64,000 nt of DNA from Holothuria scabra (Eukaryota > Echinodermata > Holothuroidea > Aspidochirotida > Holothuriidae), in assembly GCA_037179385.1 (NCBI GenBank), contig CM074195.1:5698438-5762437 (forward strand), in the 5' to 3' direction. Shown one piece after another: positions 23,368-35,357 of this stretch (positions are counted from its first letter, which is position 1; every line of letters begins with the position of its first letter). Under the pieces are notes generated by a model. The model made no database searches. It saw nothing but the letters and a program-made list of their open reading frames with translations, and was not told the origin of the DNA. Position numbers and translations under genes: made by a program.

Positions 23368-24219
23368 TACCGTATTTACTCTATTAAACGCCCCCTCTCT
23401 AATAAACGCCCCCCAACTTTTTCGTCACATTGCATAAAGTGAAATTGTAAATTCCAAAGACAATATGATAAAAGGAAAATGAAATAGTCCTACCTTGAAG
23501 CCACGAAATCTCCTATAAAGTCCCATATCCTGAAGTAAAAGGCATGTTTCTGCAACTAATTTCTGTTGATATCAATCACGCTATCACATACTGCGAACGC
23601 TTTACTGCTTCGTTTGCGGTTCGAAAGTGGTACTGTACATACCGTAGGTATGCAAATATTAGCTAGCCTATCCGAACAGCCTAACATGAAAATCCAAATT
23701 CAACACAGGAAAACTGTTTAGCAGTGAAATGCTGTGAACGCGTATGTACTGCTAATACGTACGTGCATGGTGCTACTCACGGTAACTATTATGCAATTAC
23801 CGTGTGTACGTGCGTATAACCGGCCGGTCAGTATAGTACCGTGAGGCCTGGCTGTATACTGTGCACAGCATGCATGCATGCATGCCGCAGGCACGTAAAA
23901 AAGTCACTTCTGTGTGTAACGTTACATATCAAGATGTCGGCGAAAGTTGATCACACTTGCAAAGTTCAGAGTGCCGTTCGTGGCTACCATATTTATAGGG
24001 AAGTTTGGTTACCGATCATTGGGGAGGAGCTCACAGCTGATTGTGAAGCTGACAACCAATTGGACAAATACGCCATAGCAGTTTATCAGAAGGGCTCAGA
24101 TAAAAAACAAGTTGTGGGGCACTTGCCTAGAGAAAAGTCACGTAAATTTGACTCTAATAAACGCCCCCCCATAACGAAAATTTCACGCCCCCGGGGCGTT
24201 TAATAGAGTAAATACGGTA
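23368..24219. mobile_element. Inverted-repeat DNA element carrying a HIRAN-like exon (852 bp)
   Basis: The ends ACCGTATTTACTCTATTAAA and TTTAATAGAGTAAATACGGT are perfect inverted repeats that continue into C/G runs. TA sits at both edges, suggesting a TA target site. A second copy of the motif CTCTAATAAACGCCCCCC stands just inside each end, in the same orientation. Instead of a transposase the interior holds an open frame for a HIRAN-like domain (23934-24203). I read it as a non-autonomous element that carries a gene fragment. Confidence 0.8.
23934..24203 (+). CDS. HIRAN-like domain fragment inside a DNA element
   Basis: HIRAN domains occur in SWI2/SNF2 helicases such as HLTF/Rad5, where they bind DNA ends, and as stand-alone proteins; the role of this one is unknown. 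I chose the ATG at 23934 (context aagATGt) because the family-like sequence begins right after it. Visible pattern: VRGYHIYREVWLP, then IGEEL, then NQLDKYAIAV, then VVGHLPREKS. This matches the HIRAN order G-x-Y/x-G-E/N-x-x-D-x-x-A-I-x-V/V-G-x-x-P-R. The last 20 or so residues are read out of the terminal inverted repeat and are not domain sequence. A possible splice donor (CACgtaaat, about 24141) sits where the domain stops, so this may be one exon rather than a full gene. Length is 89 codons. An in-frame upstream extension exists but has no domain features. Confidence 0.55.
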   Translation: MSAKVDHTCKVQSAVRGYHIYREVWLPIIGEELTADCEADNQLDKYAIAVYQKGSDKKQVVGHLPREKSRKFDSNKRPPITKISRPRGV

Positions 24220-24434
24220 TATAGCAACCAAAAACCCCAGCTTTCAGGATTGCAGTATTTTTAGGTGGTGGGGAAAACTCTAATGTATAATGGAAATTTA
24301 TAATTAAAATTTGGTTTCAAAATTTTTATGGTAGGCAAAGTTTTGGCAGGCAATAACATTTGTCCCTTCCCTTCATTTAAGATCTACAATGAAAAAAGTT
24401 TTTGTGTTTGCCCATATCAAACCAAAAGCCTTAA

Positions 24435-24639
24435 AGGAAAAATGCTGTCTACCATCATGTGACAATATTTTTTTCTCCTTGTATGTGAAGTTTTAACATT
24501 CAGTTGACTGCTTGGTTTATCTTGAATACAATATTAAGGCCTAAAATATTATGAAAGATACTCTGAAGAGAAATTAAGAAGAAAATTGTGAGATAAGTTT
24601 GTTGCTGCAAAATTAGTTTGGGGTGACTGATCTTGCCCT
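24435..24639 (+). mobile_element. TTAA-flanked MITE family 2, deleted copy (205 bp)
   Basis: TTAA at 24431-24434 and 24640-24643. The right end reads TTTGGGGTGACTGATCTTGCCC, the family 2 end. The interior shares CATGTGACAA, TGCTTGGTTTA and GAAAGATACTCTGAAGAGAAA with the other copies. Confidence 0.65.
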
Positions 24640-24643
24640 TTAA

Positions 24644-26640
24644 GTTTTGTTTTAGTTTTGTAAATGGCTAGTCAAGGAGTCACAAACCCTCAAACAAACT
24701 GTAATGGCAATTTAGAAATTGCACTGTCATGTAAAGTTAAATTTATGCAATTTTTTTTAGGACGGCTAGCATGCCTTTACAGGAGGCTGATGAGAAAGTT
24801 ATGAAGAGGTGACAAATATTGAAAAGGACAGGACAGTCCCCATTATGCCATCGTTTCTATTCATACCTTTGCTTTACTGTTCACACATCTGTATTGACCT
24901 TCTCCCCATCTAGTCAAAAAAATACTCTTCATTGAACGCTGTTAATCTTCCATCTTAAACTTTCTTTGAAAATTTGCTGCAGATTATTTTCAATCACAAA
25001 ATTTGTCTTTTTTTTAATATACACAACAGATGGTTCATTTAAAAATAAATTAGCCACAGCTTTTCAAAATAGAGGTAGTCCATCCCATTCAAAATTCAAT
25101 TTTCCAGAGTTACAAACAAATGTAAACATTTATCGTATCTTCTATCACTTTAGATTAAAGTAATTGATTGTGGAGGTCGCTAATTTTACAGGAAACAGAC
25201 TGAAGACTTGGGTCAAGTCTGGAATTTACATGAAACTATTAAGTGAAAATGAGACTCCTTTGTAAGTAATGTACACACAAAGACACCTATCGTTTATATT
25301 TAATTTTATTATTTTTAGGAGAATTTAGGACAGCATTGTAAAGTTACTACAATATCTATTTAACAATCTTTCTTTATTTAGAACAATGTATCAAATTAAT
25401 ATAAATTAATAAAACAAAGAAATACAATTTTTTTTTTTTCCCTCTTTCTCACTTTTAGAGAATTCATGCATCCTAATGCATGCATCCTAGTGCAAGCCTA
25501 ATAATGATTTTTTTTTCTAATTTATCAAAACTGGACAAATTTTATTTTTGATAGCTTTTGTAGTTTTATATAGCATAATCACCAGAGAAACATAATTTAA
25601 AGTCTGTCTCTTTTTCAAACTGAATGAAGGTTACTTTTCAACTGTTTTTTGCAACAGTAATTTCATAAAATCCATAAATCCAGAAATAGAATGATTGCAT
25701 GATCATCTTTTGTTTTCCACTTTTATTATGCAACCACACAGTATATTAGTTTAGAAACTTCACAGTACTTTAGATTTATGTTATCTGCAGAACAATTAAC
25801 CTCAAAATTTCAAAAACATCAAGTCTATTATTAGACATTAAAATAAAACAGACTAAATAAAAACAAAACAGTACTGTAGACTGAGCTGTGCTTTTACCGT
25901 AATGCTGTATACTTCAGTGTTTTTAAAATGAAGACAATTTTTTTAGTCACACTGTTTGACCTTCGTTTTCAAAATAATTTGCATGATTTCACTTTTACCA
26001 TGGAAATAATTTACGAGGTAGTACTTCCATGCAATTGCAGAGGCACTTGCAATAAAATTTACCTCAACAATTCGAAGCAGCTGGTTTCAAGCAATATGCA
26101 TTGCAAAATGCCCAGTTTCAGTTTAGCAGATGGGATGCAAATTTAATTGTCAGATTTCATATTATGGCTGTGGAATTTATATTCTAGTCTGGCCACCTGG
26201 TTTGCATTCAAAACTCTTTCAAATTGTAAATGCTTGACTTTCAATACTGCATAAAGTCCTGTACTTTCCCATTTCAATTTTTAAACTGAAGACATTATCA
26301 AAAATTGAAGTTAAAACAGCTGATAGCAAGTTTTTCATTTAAGAAAGTTATGTTAACCATTGGAATGTTTTGAACAAATGTGGGACCTGAAAAAGAAGGA
26401 ATTTGGCATGCATAGGTGTTATAAGTTATATACATCCTGCCTGGATGTTTTATGAGCTGTCATTTTGAAAATAAGCATTACAACAAATTAAACAAATCAG
26501 GGCTGTGGTAGGGAGTCTAGGGACTAGGGAGCTGGGGGTGGGGCTGGGGGTGGGGTTGCAGGGGCTGAAGCTGGGGTTTGGCTATACCTGTTGCAGCTAG
26601 GACTGGAAAGGCAGCAGCTTAGCAGAGGCAGCTGCAATTT
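24644..26640. other. AT-rich non-coding stretch
   Basis: Very A/T-rich, with long T and A runs (for example near 25430). GGGGCTGGGG-type repeats appear near 26525-26580. No gene recognised. Confidence 0.35.
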
Positions 26641-27137
26641 TTCTTGTGACTTTCATATCTCTTTGAATCTTCCAGACTTCCTTCCCATGATAACTGTTAC
26701 AAACCAAACAGTATGATGATACATACTTCCTCTTACAGTAAACTTTGAAGATGGTGCAAATTCTCTTGACCTTTTTGTATCGTCACTGCAAATCTTTTTC
26801 ACAGGCAATTTATAGAAGGACACCACATAGCCAGCACTCTCGCCATTTAGCACAATTCCATCAGTGGCTCATCGACGCAAGCATTTCCAAACACCTTCAA
26901 AATGAGGCTTTCTATTCATTTATTCCCACACCAATCTATCTCTTCAGACTGGAATGGCACAGCAAAAACAATCACGTATGTAATCAGTCACTTTGCAACC
27001 AGAGTGAGTGGCAAGCGATCTGGTCTTCACCTAGTACTGAAGCATGCAACATGCATACTGGTAAGATTAAACTCCGATGGAACAACAAGAAAGGTGCCAA
27101 ATCCAATAGCTTTTACAACATTCGATTTGTTGCTTGA
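26641..27137 (-). pseudogene. Possible degraded coding relic, family unknown
   Basis: On the minus strand several frames in turn give protein-like stretches broken by stops. One reads KAIGFGTFLVVPSEF, another GYVVSFYKLPVKKIC, and a third holds two cysteine pairs in a stretch ending VSSYCLVCNSYHGK. The last resembles the Cys-rich tail of some transposases, piggyBac among them, but the match is weak. The plus strand also has a 130-codon open frame here, which I cannot assign. Treat as an unproven relic. Confidence 0.25.
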
Positions 27138-27573
27138 CATTTAATATTTTTTTGCCCTTTTTTTTTTCATTAAATATGATGGTTGAAGGAGGTATGAATT
27201 AAGAAGCAACTGATTTTGACATTCAGTCATACGTATATAGTTAAAAGCATAAATGTATAAACTTTGAAAATTATGCTCAGCAGACAAATTATTCCATACT
27301 AAAATGGTTTCTATCAAATTTATGGTTCATTTAATGGAAAATCACAAATCACATGTTTTTAGTTTAAAGGTAATTGGAAAAGTAAAAAGCAATTTGAAAC
27401 AAAAAGGAATCTCACAGAATTACCTCTTTTCTACAGGAATTTGGCATTCGGTCATTCGTGCACAACTAACAGCAAATACATCGTGAATTGTGAAATTGAG
27501 TATTTTCTGTTTATAGTAGGGGACTGGGCAACATAAATAATAATATGGCAGTCACTATGACTAACTTGAAGGG

Positions 27574-27662
27574 CAGAGTCATTTATCGAACTGGCAGTTA
27601 TGGCCAAGTCACATATTTTCTTTGCCCACCTTCCCATACTGGCCATAGATAAATGACTCCCC
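27574..27662. repeat. Short imperfect inverted repeat
   Basis: GAGTCATTTATC on the left meets GATAAATGACTC on the right, with TTATGGCC/GGCCATAG inside. About 90 bp; it could be a small MITE or a chance hairpin. Confidence 0.4.
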
Positions 27663-28243
27663 TTAGTAGACTGCTTGGATTCATCATAACCTAGTAACTG
27701 CATTACAGCATGTGAAATATTGACCCAGAACACACCTATTTAAAACCTCCAAAGGGTTCCGACTATTGAAGTTATCCACAATGACAAAGAAGACTTACTA
27801 AAAATGTACATACACATCTGAACTTTGCAAAAATGTGGCACCCAGAACATACTTGTGATCAGCTACTGTACATCCAACCTCTGGACTCTTCAGACTGGGA
27901 GAGTGGGGAATGAAGAGACATACACTATAAAACCATAAATTCTACTGGAAGCTCTATACTACATTACATTACATTTCAACATGAAATTTCTTTGCAAAGT
28001 GCCATTTTGTTGAATGTGAAAGTACCTCTTTAGAGCATAAAAATTATTGTCCATAAAAAACAATAACAATGTAGCCAAGGAAATTTGACTTTATTTCCCA
28101 ATGCAACTGTATGAACTAAACGAAGTCTCAATAATATTTTAAGGCTGCGCTGGGACTTAGTCATGCACATTTGCAGGACACCAGAACAGCAAACCACATA
28201 CCGGGAGAGTCCCAGTCAGACAGTTGCGATCTTCCCTATTTAA

Positions 28244-28518
28244 AGGGCCAACCAATCCTCTCACCCCAAACTACAATTCTTGTAAGGGGGTAACAGAAAT
28301 TCCCAATTGGCTCAGTTCTTTGATTGACAGCTAATTCAAAAATGCAGAGTAACAAAGCTTAAACTACACAGCATGAACTGTACTGAGAGTGTTTTGATTA
28401 TACACATTGAGAAAATGAGATTGCTTTTGGATTAGGATGAATTTCAGACAATTGTGGGAGAGGCTTAAGTAAGAAGGTTAGGAGAATTGGTACTGTTTGG
28501 GGTGAGAAAATTGGGCCT
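28244..28518 (+). mobile_element. TTAA-flanked MITE family 1 (275 bp)
   Basis: TTAA at 28240-28243 and 28519-28522. Ends AGGGCCAACCAATCCTCTCA and, inverted, GTGAGAAAATTGGGCCT. Full-length apart from a small internal loss around the CTCACATTGAAGC block. Confidence 0.85.
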
Positions 28519-29279
28519 TTAACTTGGCAACCATTCAGCACATGGATACTTGATCCCTACCCAAGCATGTATGTCCTTGGCTAGAACTATACACACATGT
28601 CAACTGTACCCTAATCATCATTATCAACCATCTCTTATTGATTGCTATACATTCCAGGTGCATTCTTGTCTGCTCCTACACACAAAGGCATTACTGCAAT
28701 GGTGCATTCCCTTACAATTCCAGCTGTGAATGGTTCAATAGATTTACAACAAGAATAAAATGAACAACAAAAGAGGATGCAGAAAAACATCTTCATCCAA
28801 GTCCAATATTCCAAAAATACATTATGCCTGGATCTTTGATTGGTTTGAAGAGTCACCAGTGTTACACAGTCAGATTGTAGCTTTTAATTAATGTACCACA
28901 TGATACAAACACTGAATAAAATGAAGATTGATGGCTGCCATCTTGTTGTTGTTAACTGTAAATGCTCAATGTTTCAGTCTATATAATTTGACCACAGGTA
29001 AATAAAATGTACACCACTTTTGCGTGTCTTGCTTACTGCCGTCCACTTCTATCAACCTATTTAATTTTGGCCTTGCATGGAGCCATATGTAATCTGGTTG
29101 TAAAATTTTATGATCAACTCTATAGAGTACAGTATTTTCAGATTGCAAGCAACTTGATCATTTCATTACTCTTTAGACTTCCGATTGGGGGATTGAAAGG
29201 ACAGTTTCAAAGAGAGTTCAAGTTTGGTTTTAAATACTATACAAATCCATACAAATGGGTTCAGGTCCTCCTTCAGTAG

Positions 29280-29705
29280 TAGGAAGGTAGTAAAGAAACT
29301 CATGCAGTAATTACTGTAGGAACCACTGGACTCACATGTAAACACAATAAGCTCACAGTTGGATCATTATTTTATCAAATATAGTTACAGTCCTGAGTTA
29401 AATCAGCTGGTCCCATTATTCCTGTCATTTTGACCTACAACTCACTCTAGTACTGTGATCTCACGTACCCTGCGCTTGAGGTAACAACGTGTTAGGAAGG
29501 TTGTAAAGAAACTCATGCAGTAATTACTGTAGGAACCACTGGACTCACATGTAAACACAATAAGCTCACAGTTGGATCATTATTTTATCAAATATAGTTA
29601 CAGTCCTGAGTTAAATCAGCTGGCCCCATTATTCCTGTCATTTTGACCTACAACTCACTCTAGTACTGTGATCTCACATACCCTGCGCTTGAGGTAACAA
29701 AGTGT
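29280..29705 (+). repeat. Recent tandem duplication, 2 x 213 bp
   Basis: The unit starting AGGAAGGTAGTAAAGAAACT at 29281 is repeated from 29494. The two units differ at only a handful of positions (for example GGTCCC against GGCCCC, CACGTACCC against CACATACCC). Such high identity implies a young duplication or an assembly artefact. Confidence 0.85.
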
Positions 29706-30217
29706 TACCTCACGCATGAGTAACGTGGAAATGCAGGTTAACTTGGGGTCGGTGTTTAAATTTCCATCCATCACCGAACGCAGGGTTCTGTGGTTTTAAA
29801 CACTGTGCTTGTGGTAATTAATCAAGATAACAAGTGTTTTACGAAACGAGTGACACTTACTGCCAGATGAGGAATGCACATTATAACAACAGGCCAAGCA
29901 GTTCTGCACTTTGTATATCGCCTATAGTATATAGCATGTATAAAACGCGTGGGACATTCCTTGGTGTATCGTTGCAGCATGTGTTGGTCCAGCTGTATGC
30001 TCCAATATAGCCTAGTTTTCGTTTGGTAAAGAATTCATTCTTCGTATCAAAGTGAATGTGAACATTTATTGCAATCATTATTCCGTCTTATTTCGAAACT
30101 CCTCAGACATTATTTCCAAAAGGGGTACATGAGATCACCCCCTGGAAAACAGTGTTATCCTGTGGTTTTGTCCTTTTGTAAACACGGGTTATCACCAGCC
30201 ATCGCGGGGTACGTGAG
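29673..30217. mobile_element. Possible inverted-repeat element
   Basis: CTCACATACCCTGCG at the left and CGCGGGGTACGTGAG at the right are inverted. Further inside, GGTAACAAAGTGTTAC faces GTAAACACGGGTTATC. No clear target duplication. Its left end lies within the second tandem unit, and the first unit has the same end at 29461. Confidence 0.4.
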
Positions 30218-31547
30218 ACCAAGCCTTAGAGGGATCTAGAAATAGAGTAGGCATGCAGTGCAAATGCTTGTGAATTTATTGTCACATCTTTGTGCAATCA
30301 AGAAGAAGATACCATGGTTAATAGGCATGTAATTTGGTACCAAATTACAAGCACAAAATATTTGAGAAGTTACAATTCGGCCTAAACAGAATTATGTATG
30401 CATGCATGTTTGGTAAACCAGATATTCAGATAATACTGTAAACTGTTGCTTGCCTCAAAGGTAAAGTTGTACCACTCACAAGAGCTTCTGGCTTGAAGAT
30501 TTAAAAAAGCCAGCAAAAGACTCATTTTACAAACAAATGCTGTCCCCGTTGGATGTCAATCAAAACAGTCAGCGCGCTTACGCTATTATCACAATGAAAA
30601 AATCAGGTTCTAAACTGGTCTTCATTCGGCATGCAGTTGGGCAAGCCTTAACACGCACAACCAATAACATGCATGCATGTGTCCTTGCACATGCTCTATG
30701 CCAACCAATGCCAACCAGTGATGTAAGCATTCATGAACACCTACAACAGCCTAATACAGTTAGACTAAAGTGCAATTTATAAAGTACAATTGACCTGTTT
30801 AGCTCTAGATTACAGGGTTTGACGTACTGTCAACTTTCACACCAGCAAAGGGATGACCAGCCTGTGAACTGGTTTCTGCAACCTAGAGTGCCAACTTTCT
30901 CAGTCATTCAACAAACCACAGAGAAATACTGTAGTTCAACTGAAATGGTACAGCAATGTGCAGAAGGGTAACACAATACTATTATTACCTGATATGATTG
31001 TAAAATTATAAAATACATTATTTTGAAAAGCAGGACAAATCAATAAAATGACAGCATCTTTTACAATGCAGCATCAAATAAAATTATAATAGATAAAGCA
31101 TTGATTGTAGTTGAAAGTTTTTATCAATTTTTCCATGACCTACTAGGGGGAGGGGATAGGGTGTCTATTGCACCAGTCTGTCATTGGAGGATTACACTGA
31201 TGGTGTCTGGACCATAATGCACTCAACAGTTGCAAAGATGTACCCTCAAGACCCCCAGAAGGTCTATGTTAGTGGAATATGAGCATCATTTTCGTTGTGA
31301 TGCAGCTATGGCATTTGAAAGTTGACTCAATATTGCCTCAGTGTTGCATCAAAGCAGCAGATTAGGTGTGACGTAGTTCTGTCATATTTTACAGGAAAAG
31401 TGTGTTAAAGCATGTAGAATTATGGGTCAATGTGTGACAGATATTGTGCTGAGGCAAAAAAATGTTTGCAATCCTAAAGACCTTTGACTGACCTTTCCCA
31501 TGGGTCAAAGAGTGTGTAATACAATTAATAAGTGTTTTATGGCACTA
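30218..31547. other. AT-rich non-coding stretch
   Basis: No gene recognised. GCATGCATG words occur near 30397 and 30668. Confidence 0.35.
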
Positions 31548-31806
31548 TAGACGAATCCGATTTATAGCGCTTGTTTTTAGTGACTGCGCGCAGCCATTAG
31601 TGGGATCCATCAGCTTTGAATCGCCTCTATATTTCGTCTACATGAGTTTCAAACCCTAGCTCATATTCAGTGAAATTAAAGGAACAATGTAGCATACAAC
31701 AATCCATGATAGAGGTAAGCAAGGCAATAAAAAGATTAAAAGGTGATGGACCCCAGTTATGGCCGACTAAACTTGGACCATCACTTGCTGTCAGGATTCG
31801 TCTACA
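31548..31806. mobile_element. TA-flanked MITE 'GACGAATCC', copy 2 (259 bp)
   Basis: The ends TAGACGAATCCGA and, inverted, AGGATTCGTCTA are the best preserved of the three copies. Subterminal blocks GCAGCCATTAGTGGGATCCA and CCCAGTTATGGCCGACTAAA also face each other, giving long imperfect arms. Confidence 0.8.
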
Positions 31807-31833
31807 TATTTATTTTCTTTCTGTTTGATCAAC

Positions 31834-32028
31834 GTCATGGTCAAGCGGTTAGAGCATCCAACTTGCAGTAGGGAGGTCTGGATTCAAGTCCCTGCAGGCC
31901 CGGTAATAACCAAGACATTAAAAGCAGAACCTACTGTCACTGTGCTTGGTGCTCAGCACATATGCAATGGAGTACAGAAAATAAGCCAGTGAGCCACAAC
32001 TGGCAAAAAGGCTGAAGCCAGCCCAACT
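31834..32028 (+). repeat. tRNA-derived SINE
   Basis: Head ATGGTCAAGCGGTTAGAGC (A box) and GGATTCAAGTCCC (B box), then GGTAATAACCAAGACATTAA, GCTTGGTGCTCAGCACA, GCCAGTGAGCCACAACTGGC and GGCTGAAGCCAGCCC. The 3' end is cut where the neighbouring TTAA MITE begins. Confidence 0.75.
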
Positions 32029-32031
32029 TAA

Positions 32032-32240
32032 AGGGCCAATCCTCTCACCCCAAACTACACTTTTTGTAGGGTGTTACCGAAATTCTCCATTGGCTCATCT
32101 CTTTGATTGACTGCTAATTCAAATAATGCAGAGCACAAAAAGCTGACATAGTACAGCTTGAACTGTACTAAGAGTGTCTTGATTATACGCATTGAGCTTC
32201 TCCATACTCTCCCTGAAGCAATGAACTGTGATGTCACTGG
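32032..32240 (+). mobile_element. TTAA MITE family 1, right end missing
   Basis: TTAA at 32028-32031, then AGGGCCAATCCTCTCACCCC. The copy follows the family to about the CCTGAAGCAATGAACTG block and then stops matching, so roughly the last 70 bp are lost. Confidence 0.75.
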
Positions 32241-32503
32241 CACTTGATAATGATTACAGCATTGAAGCTTTTTGTCAAGGTTTCTATAAATATTCCTGAT
32301 TCAAGGCCCACTTTTGTGCAGTTGATGTGACCTCAGCTAGGACCCCTTGAAGTGATTTGCAGTGATCAGAATTATATGTCAATCTGAAAAAATATGTGGT
32401 GGACATTACTTGTATGAAACTCTTGTGAAGATCAAAACAGTTCTAAAAGGTTTGTTATTTAGATGAGGTTTGTAACTACTCAGTTTTTTACCAGTTGGTT
32501 TAA

Positions 32504-32607
32504 AGGCCCACTTGTCTCACCCCAAACAGTGCCAATTCTTCTAACCTTCTTACTAAAGCCCTTCCCACAATTTTCTGAAATTCATCCTCATTCAGACACA
32601 ATTAAAT
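32504..32607 (-). mobile_element. TTAA MITE family 1, one end only
   Basis: TTAA at 32500-32503, then AGGCCCACTTGTCTCACCCC, CTTCTAACCTTCTTAC and GAAATTCATCCTCATTCAGAC. It stops matching after ACACAATTA. It is about 260 bp from the previous truncated copy, but lies in the other orientation. Confidence 0.7.
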
Positions 32608-35351
32608 AAGATCGTAAAAGAAGCCACTTGAACTATCGAAGTCTTGCGTTAGTAAAGTATAAAGCTGGGCAATCTTCAAAAGTCTGAATAAACTGAAAGT
32701 TCAAGAAGCAATGAGAGGCTACTGGCCACAAACATGACAGAAAAATCAATATGCCTACAATAAACTCTCTAATCAATTTATCCTCACCTCAAGTCTCATC
32801 TTCTTTCATGAAATTCCCAGAGTTGAGATTTTCACACCCCTACCAATTTAACCTTTTGATGCTTGGACAATAGTACAAGGTGTTAAAAGTAATTCCTTAC
32901 TGTAAAGCACTCAGCATACAACTGTTAAAACTTGGCCAGATAATCATACATGATTGATTGCACTTGTACAATGTCCAATAGTGAGCCTACTACTGTACTA
33001 AAGTGAATTTCCTTCTCGAGAGGATCATCGCATTAACTACTGTAAACTCTCATACTGACTTTGGTCTTCTCTACCCTCTTCTTAATTTTTTTTCCTTCTC
33101 TTTTCTCTTTTTTTTTCTCTTAATTGTCTTTTTCTTTTCTGTTTCCATTTTTGAAAGATGAAACACTTTTTATACTTTGTAAATTTCCAAAGGCAAATTA
33201 ATTGTACCGACTTTAAAACCATAAATAGGGCAGCTTAAATCAAATTCGGAGTTGAACCTCCTGCCAGGGAGTCTAGTATCTATAGGTGCATTTTTTGAAA
33301 TTATGGACCCTCAGATTGCAGTTTCCATACTGTCCCAACCCCCCCCCCAACCCCCCGGCAAAAAAGGGGAAAATTCAATTTAGCACACACTTTAAGTTCC
33401 CACAGTCAAATTCATCAAGCATTGTTGCTAATCTAAACATGATCACCAGCTATTGTGAGAGTTTCCACAGGAAGTAAAGGGGAGAGGAATTTTGGTCTCT
33501 CCTCAAATAAATTAAAGGATTTATTCCTTCCCTTTGCTCTCTGCAACATTTGGAAGATTATTCCTCTGCGTGATTTTCTTTGAAAATGTAATTGTCTAGA
33601 GTTAATGAAATTATAAAATAAAACAATTTTTTCTCCTTCTGTAGAGGCTGCAACCGTAGATCCCAATCAGAGATGTTGTATTTGCTCTGCGTCCTTCCCC
33701 CCCTCCCCCCTCCTCCACTGGTAGTCCTCACAGATATCCAGACTGTGCCAAAGTAGACCTACTGTAGGCTATAGTATTTGCCTTTTTAAGTATCAGGCTT
33801 CTTGCACTTTCTGGTGAATCAATGGGGAGCCAGATAAGTCCATGGTCTTCCTCTTGACATTTTAAACAAATATTTGAGTTGCAGAGAGAGATCAATTTTG
33901 AATTACGAGTGAGAACACATATTAAAAGTAAGAATGGAACCATGTCACTTTGAGAAAATGTTCATGACTTCAAACAATTTCCTTGAATTTCAAGACATTT
34001 CCAGGCCTTGAAATAAATTTTCAAAATTCTAATGACCTGTTCCTGATCATGCAAAGGGAACCCTGCAGTATTAACATGACTTTTTATTCCCTGTCCTTCT
34101 TGCCATCCATATTCTAATTTTTAGCTCCAGTACTGTAAGCTTAAATGCTTTGTAGTCATCTCAATTTGCAAGAATCAGACAGGTGAAGGGAGAGATTTTG
34201 CGAAGTCTTTTATCTTTCCAAAAATAGTACCTTAAGAGCAGATATTGCAAACATATAAAACCCTGAATGCAACATGTTACTTCATTATTATGCTCCATAT
34301 ATTAACCCTCAAAAAAAAAAAAAAAACCTGCTGATCGACGTACTGCTCTCCAAAAAATTCTCTGGGAAAAAACTCAAAAGCTCACACTGGATTGCTAAAA
34401 GGTGAAGGGATTTTCATGTAGATCTAATCTCCTTCTTACCATCTTACTGAGATGTCCATTTTGGATGCTGAATTTCATCTTTCTCTCCCTCTCTCTCACT
34501 TACTCTCTCTACAGGACATCTACATACAATATCTAATTCTTTTCTTTGTATTAGCAGTCCTATCACCACATGTCAGAAGTATTCATGCAACATCCCTACG
34601 GGCTTTTCTGAGAATTTGCCTCTAAGAGACGGAGCAATACCATCGATTGGAGAACAGCTTTGCCTTCCCTACCTACAAAACAATACTCAACATGCAGAGT
34701 AATTATTGTGCTCTATGTACATTACAGTTCTGTATATTAAAGCCTACACACTGTGTAAAGAATGTTAAATTTGCAAGGGTTAGAAAATACAAAACTGTAA
34801 ACCCCAGTGACAGTGATAGATTAATTTATCACTTATCTCTAGCAGTGGTAATTTCATTAAAAAGAAATTAATCCATTTTGAAAATAATTAAACCACTAGA
34901 GACTAAGTACTATATTATGTATACAACTAAATATGCTACCAACACACAATTTTCCAATTCTAGCTTTAAAAGTTCAAACTGTTTTTGCAGTTCATATTTT
35001 ATAACCACTCACTGGTGCATGTCTCTACAAGTACTGTATGCCTTTCTAATTCACATTATCTACTACACCCTATTGTTAAACAGTGTCCCTTTTTTTGTTG
35101 AAAACCTAAAGAACTGAAGAGAAGATAATTAATAAGGATTTGAGCAAACATTTTGTTAAAAAGTCACGTTCTTTTAACAAAGATACTGGGATCTTCCTAC
35201 ACAAATGGACTAAAATCAGTTTCATGCTCAGCTAGCAGAACTATAGTAATTCTATGCATGTGTATAGCACATAGTGATCATCATATAGTTACCCTTCTTG
35301 ACACTGATCCAGTATATGATATGATCTTCATCACTACATTAATTTCATGCT
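32608..35351. other. AT-rich non-coding stretch
   Basis: No gene recognised. C runs near 33339-33356, C/T-rich sequence near 33696-33716, an A run at 34311-34326 and a TCTCTC tract near 34480-34512. Confidence 0.35.
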
Positions 35352-35357
35352 GTATCA

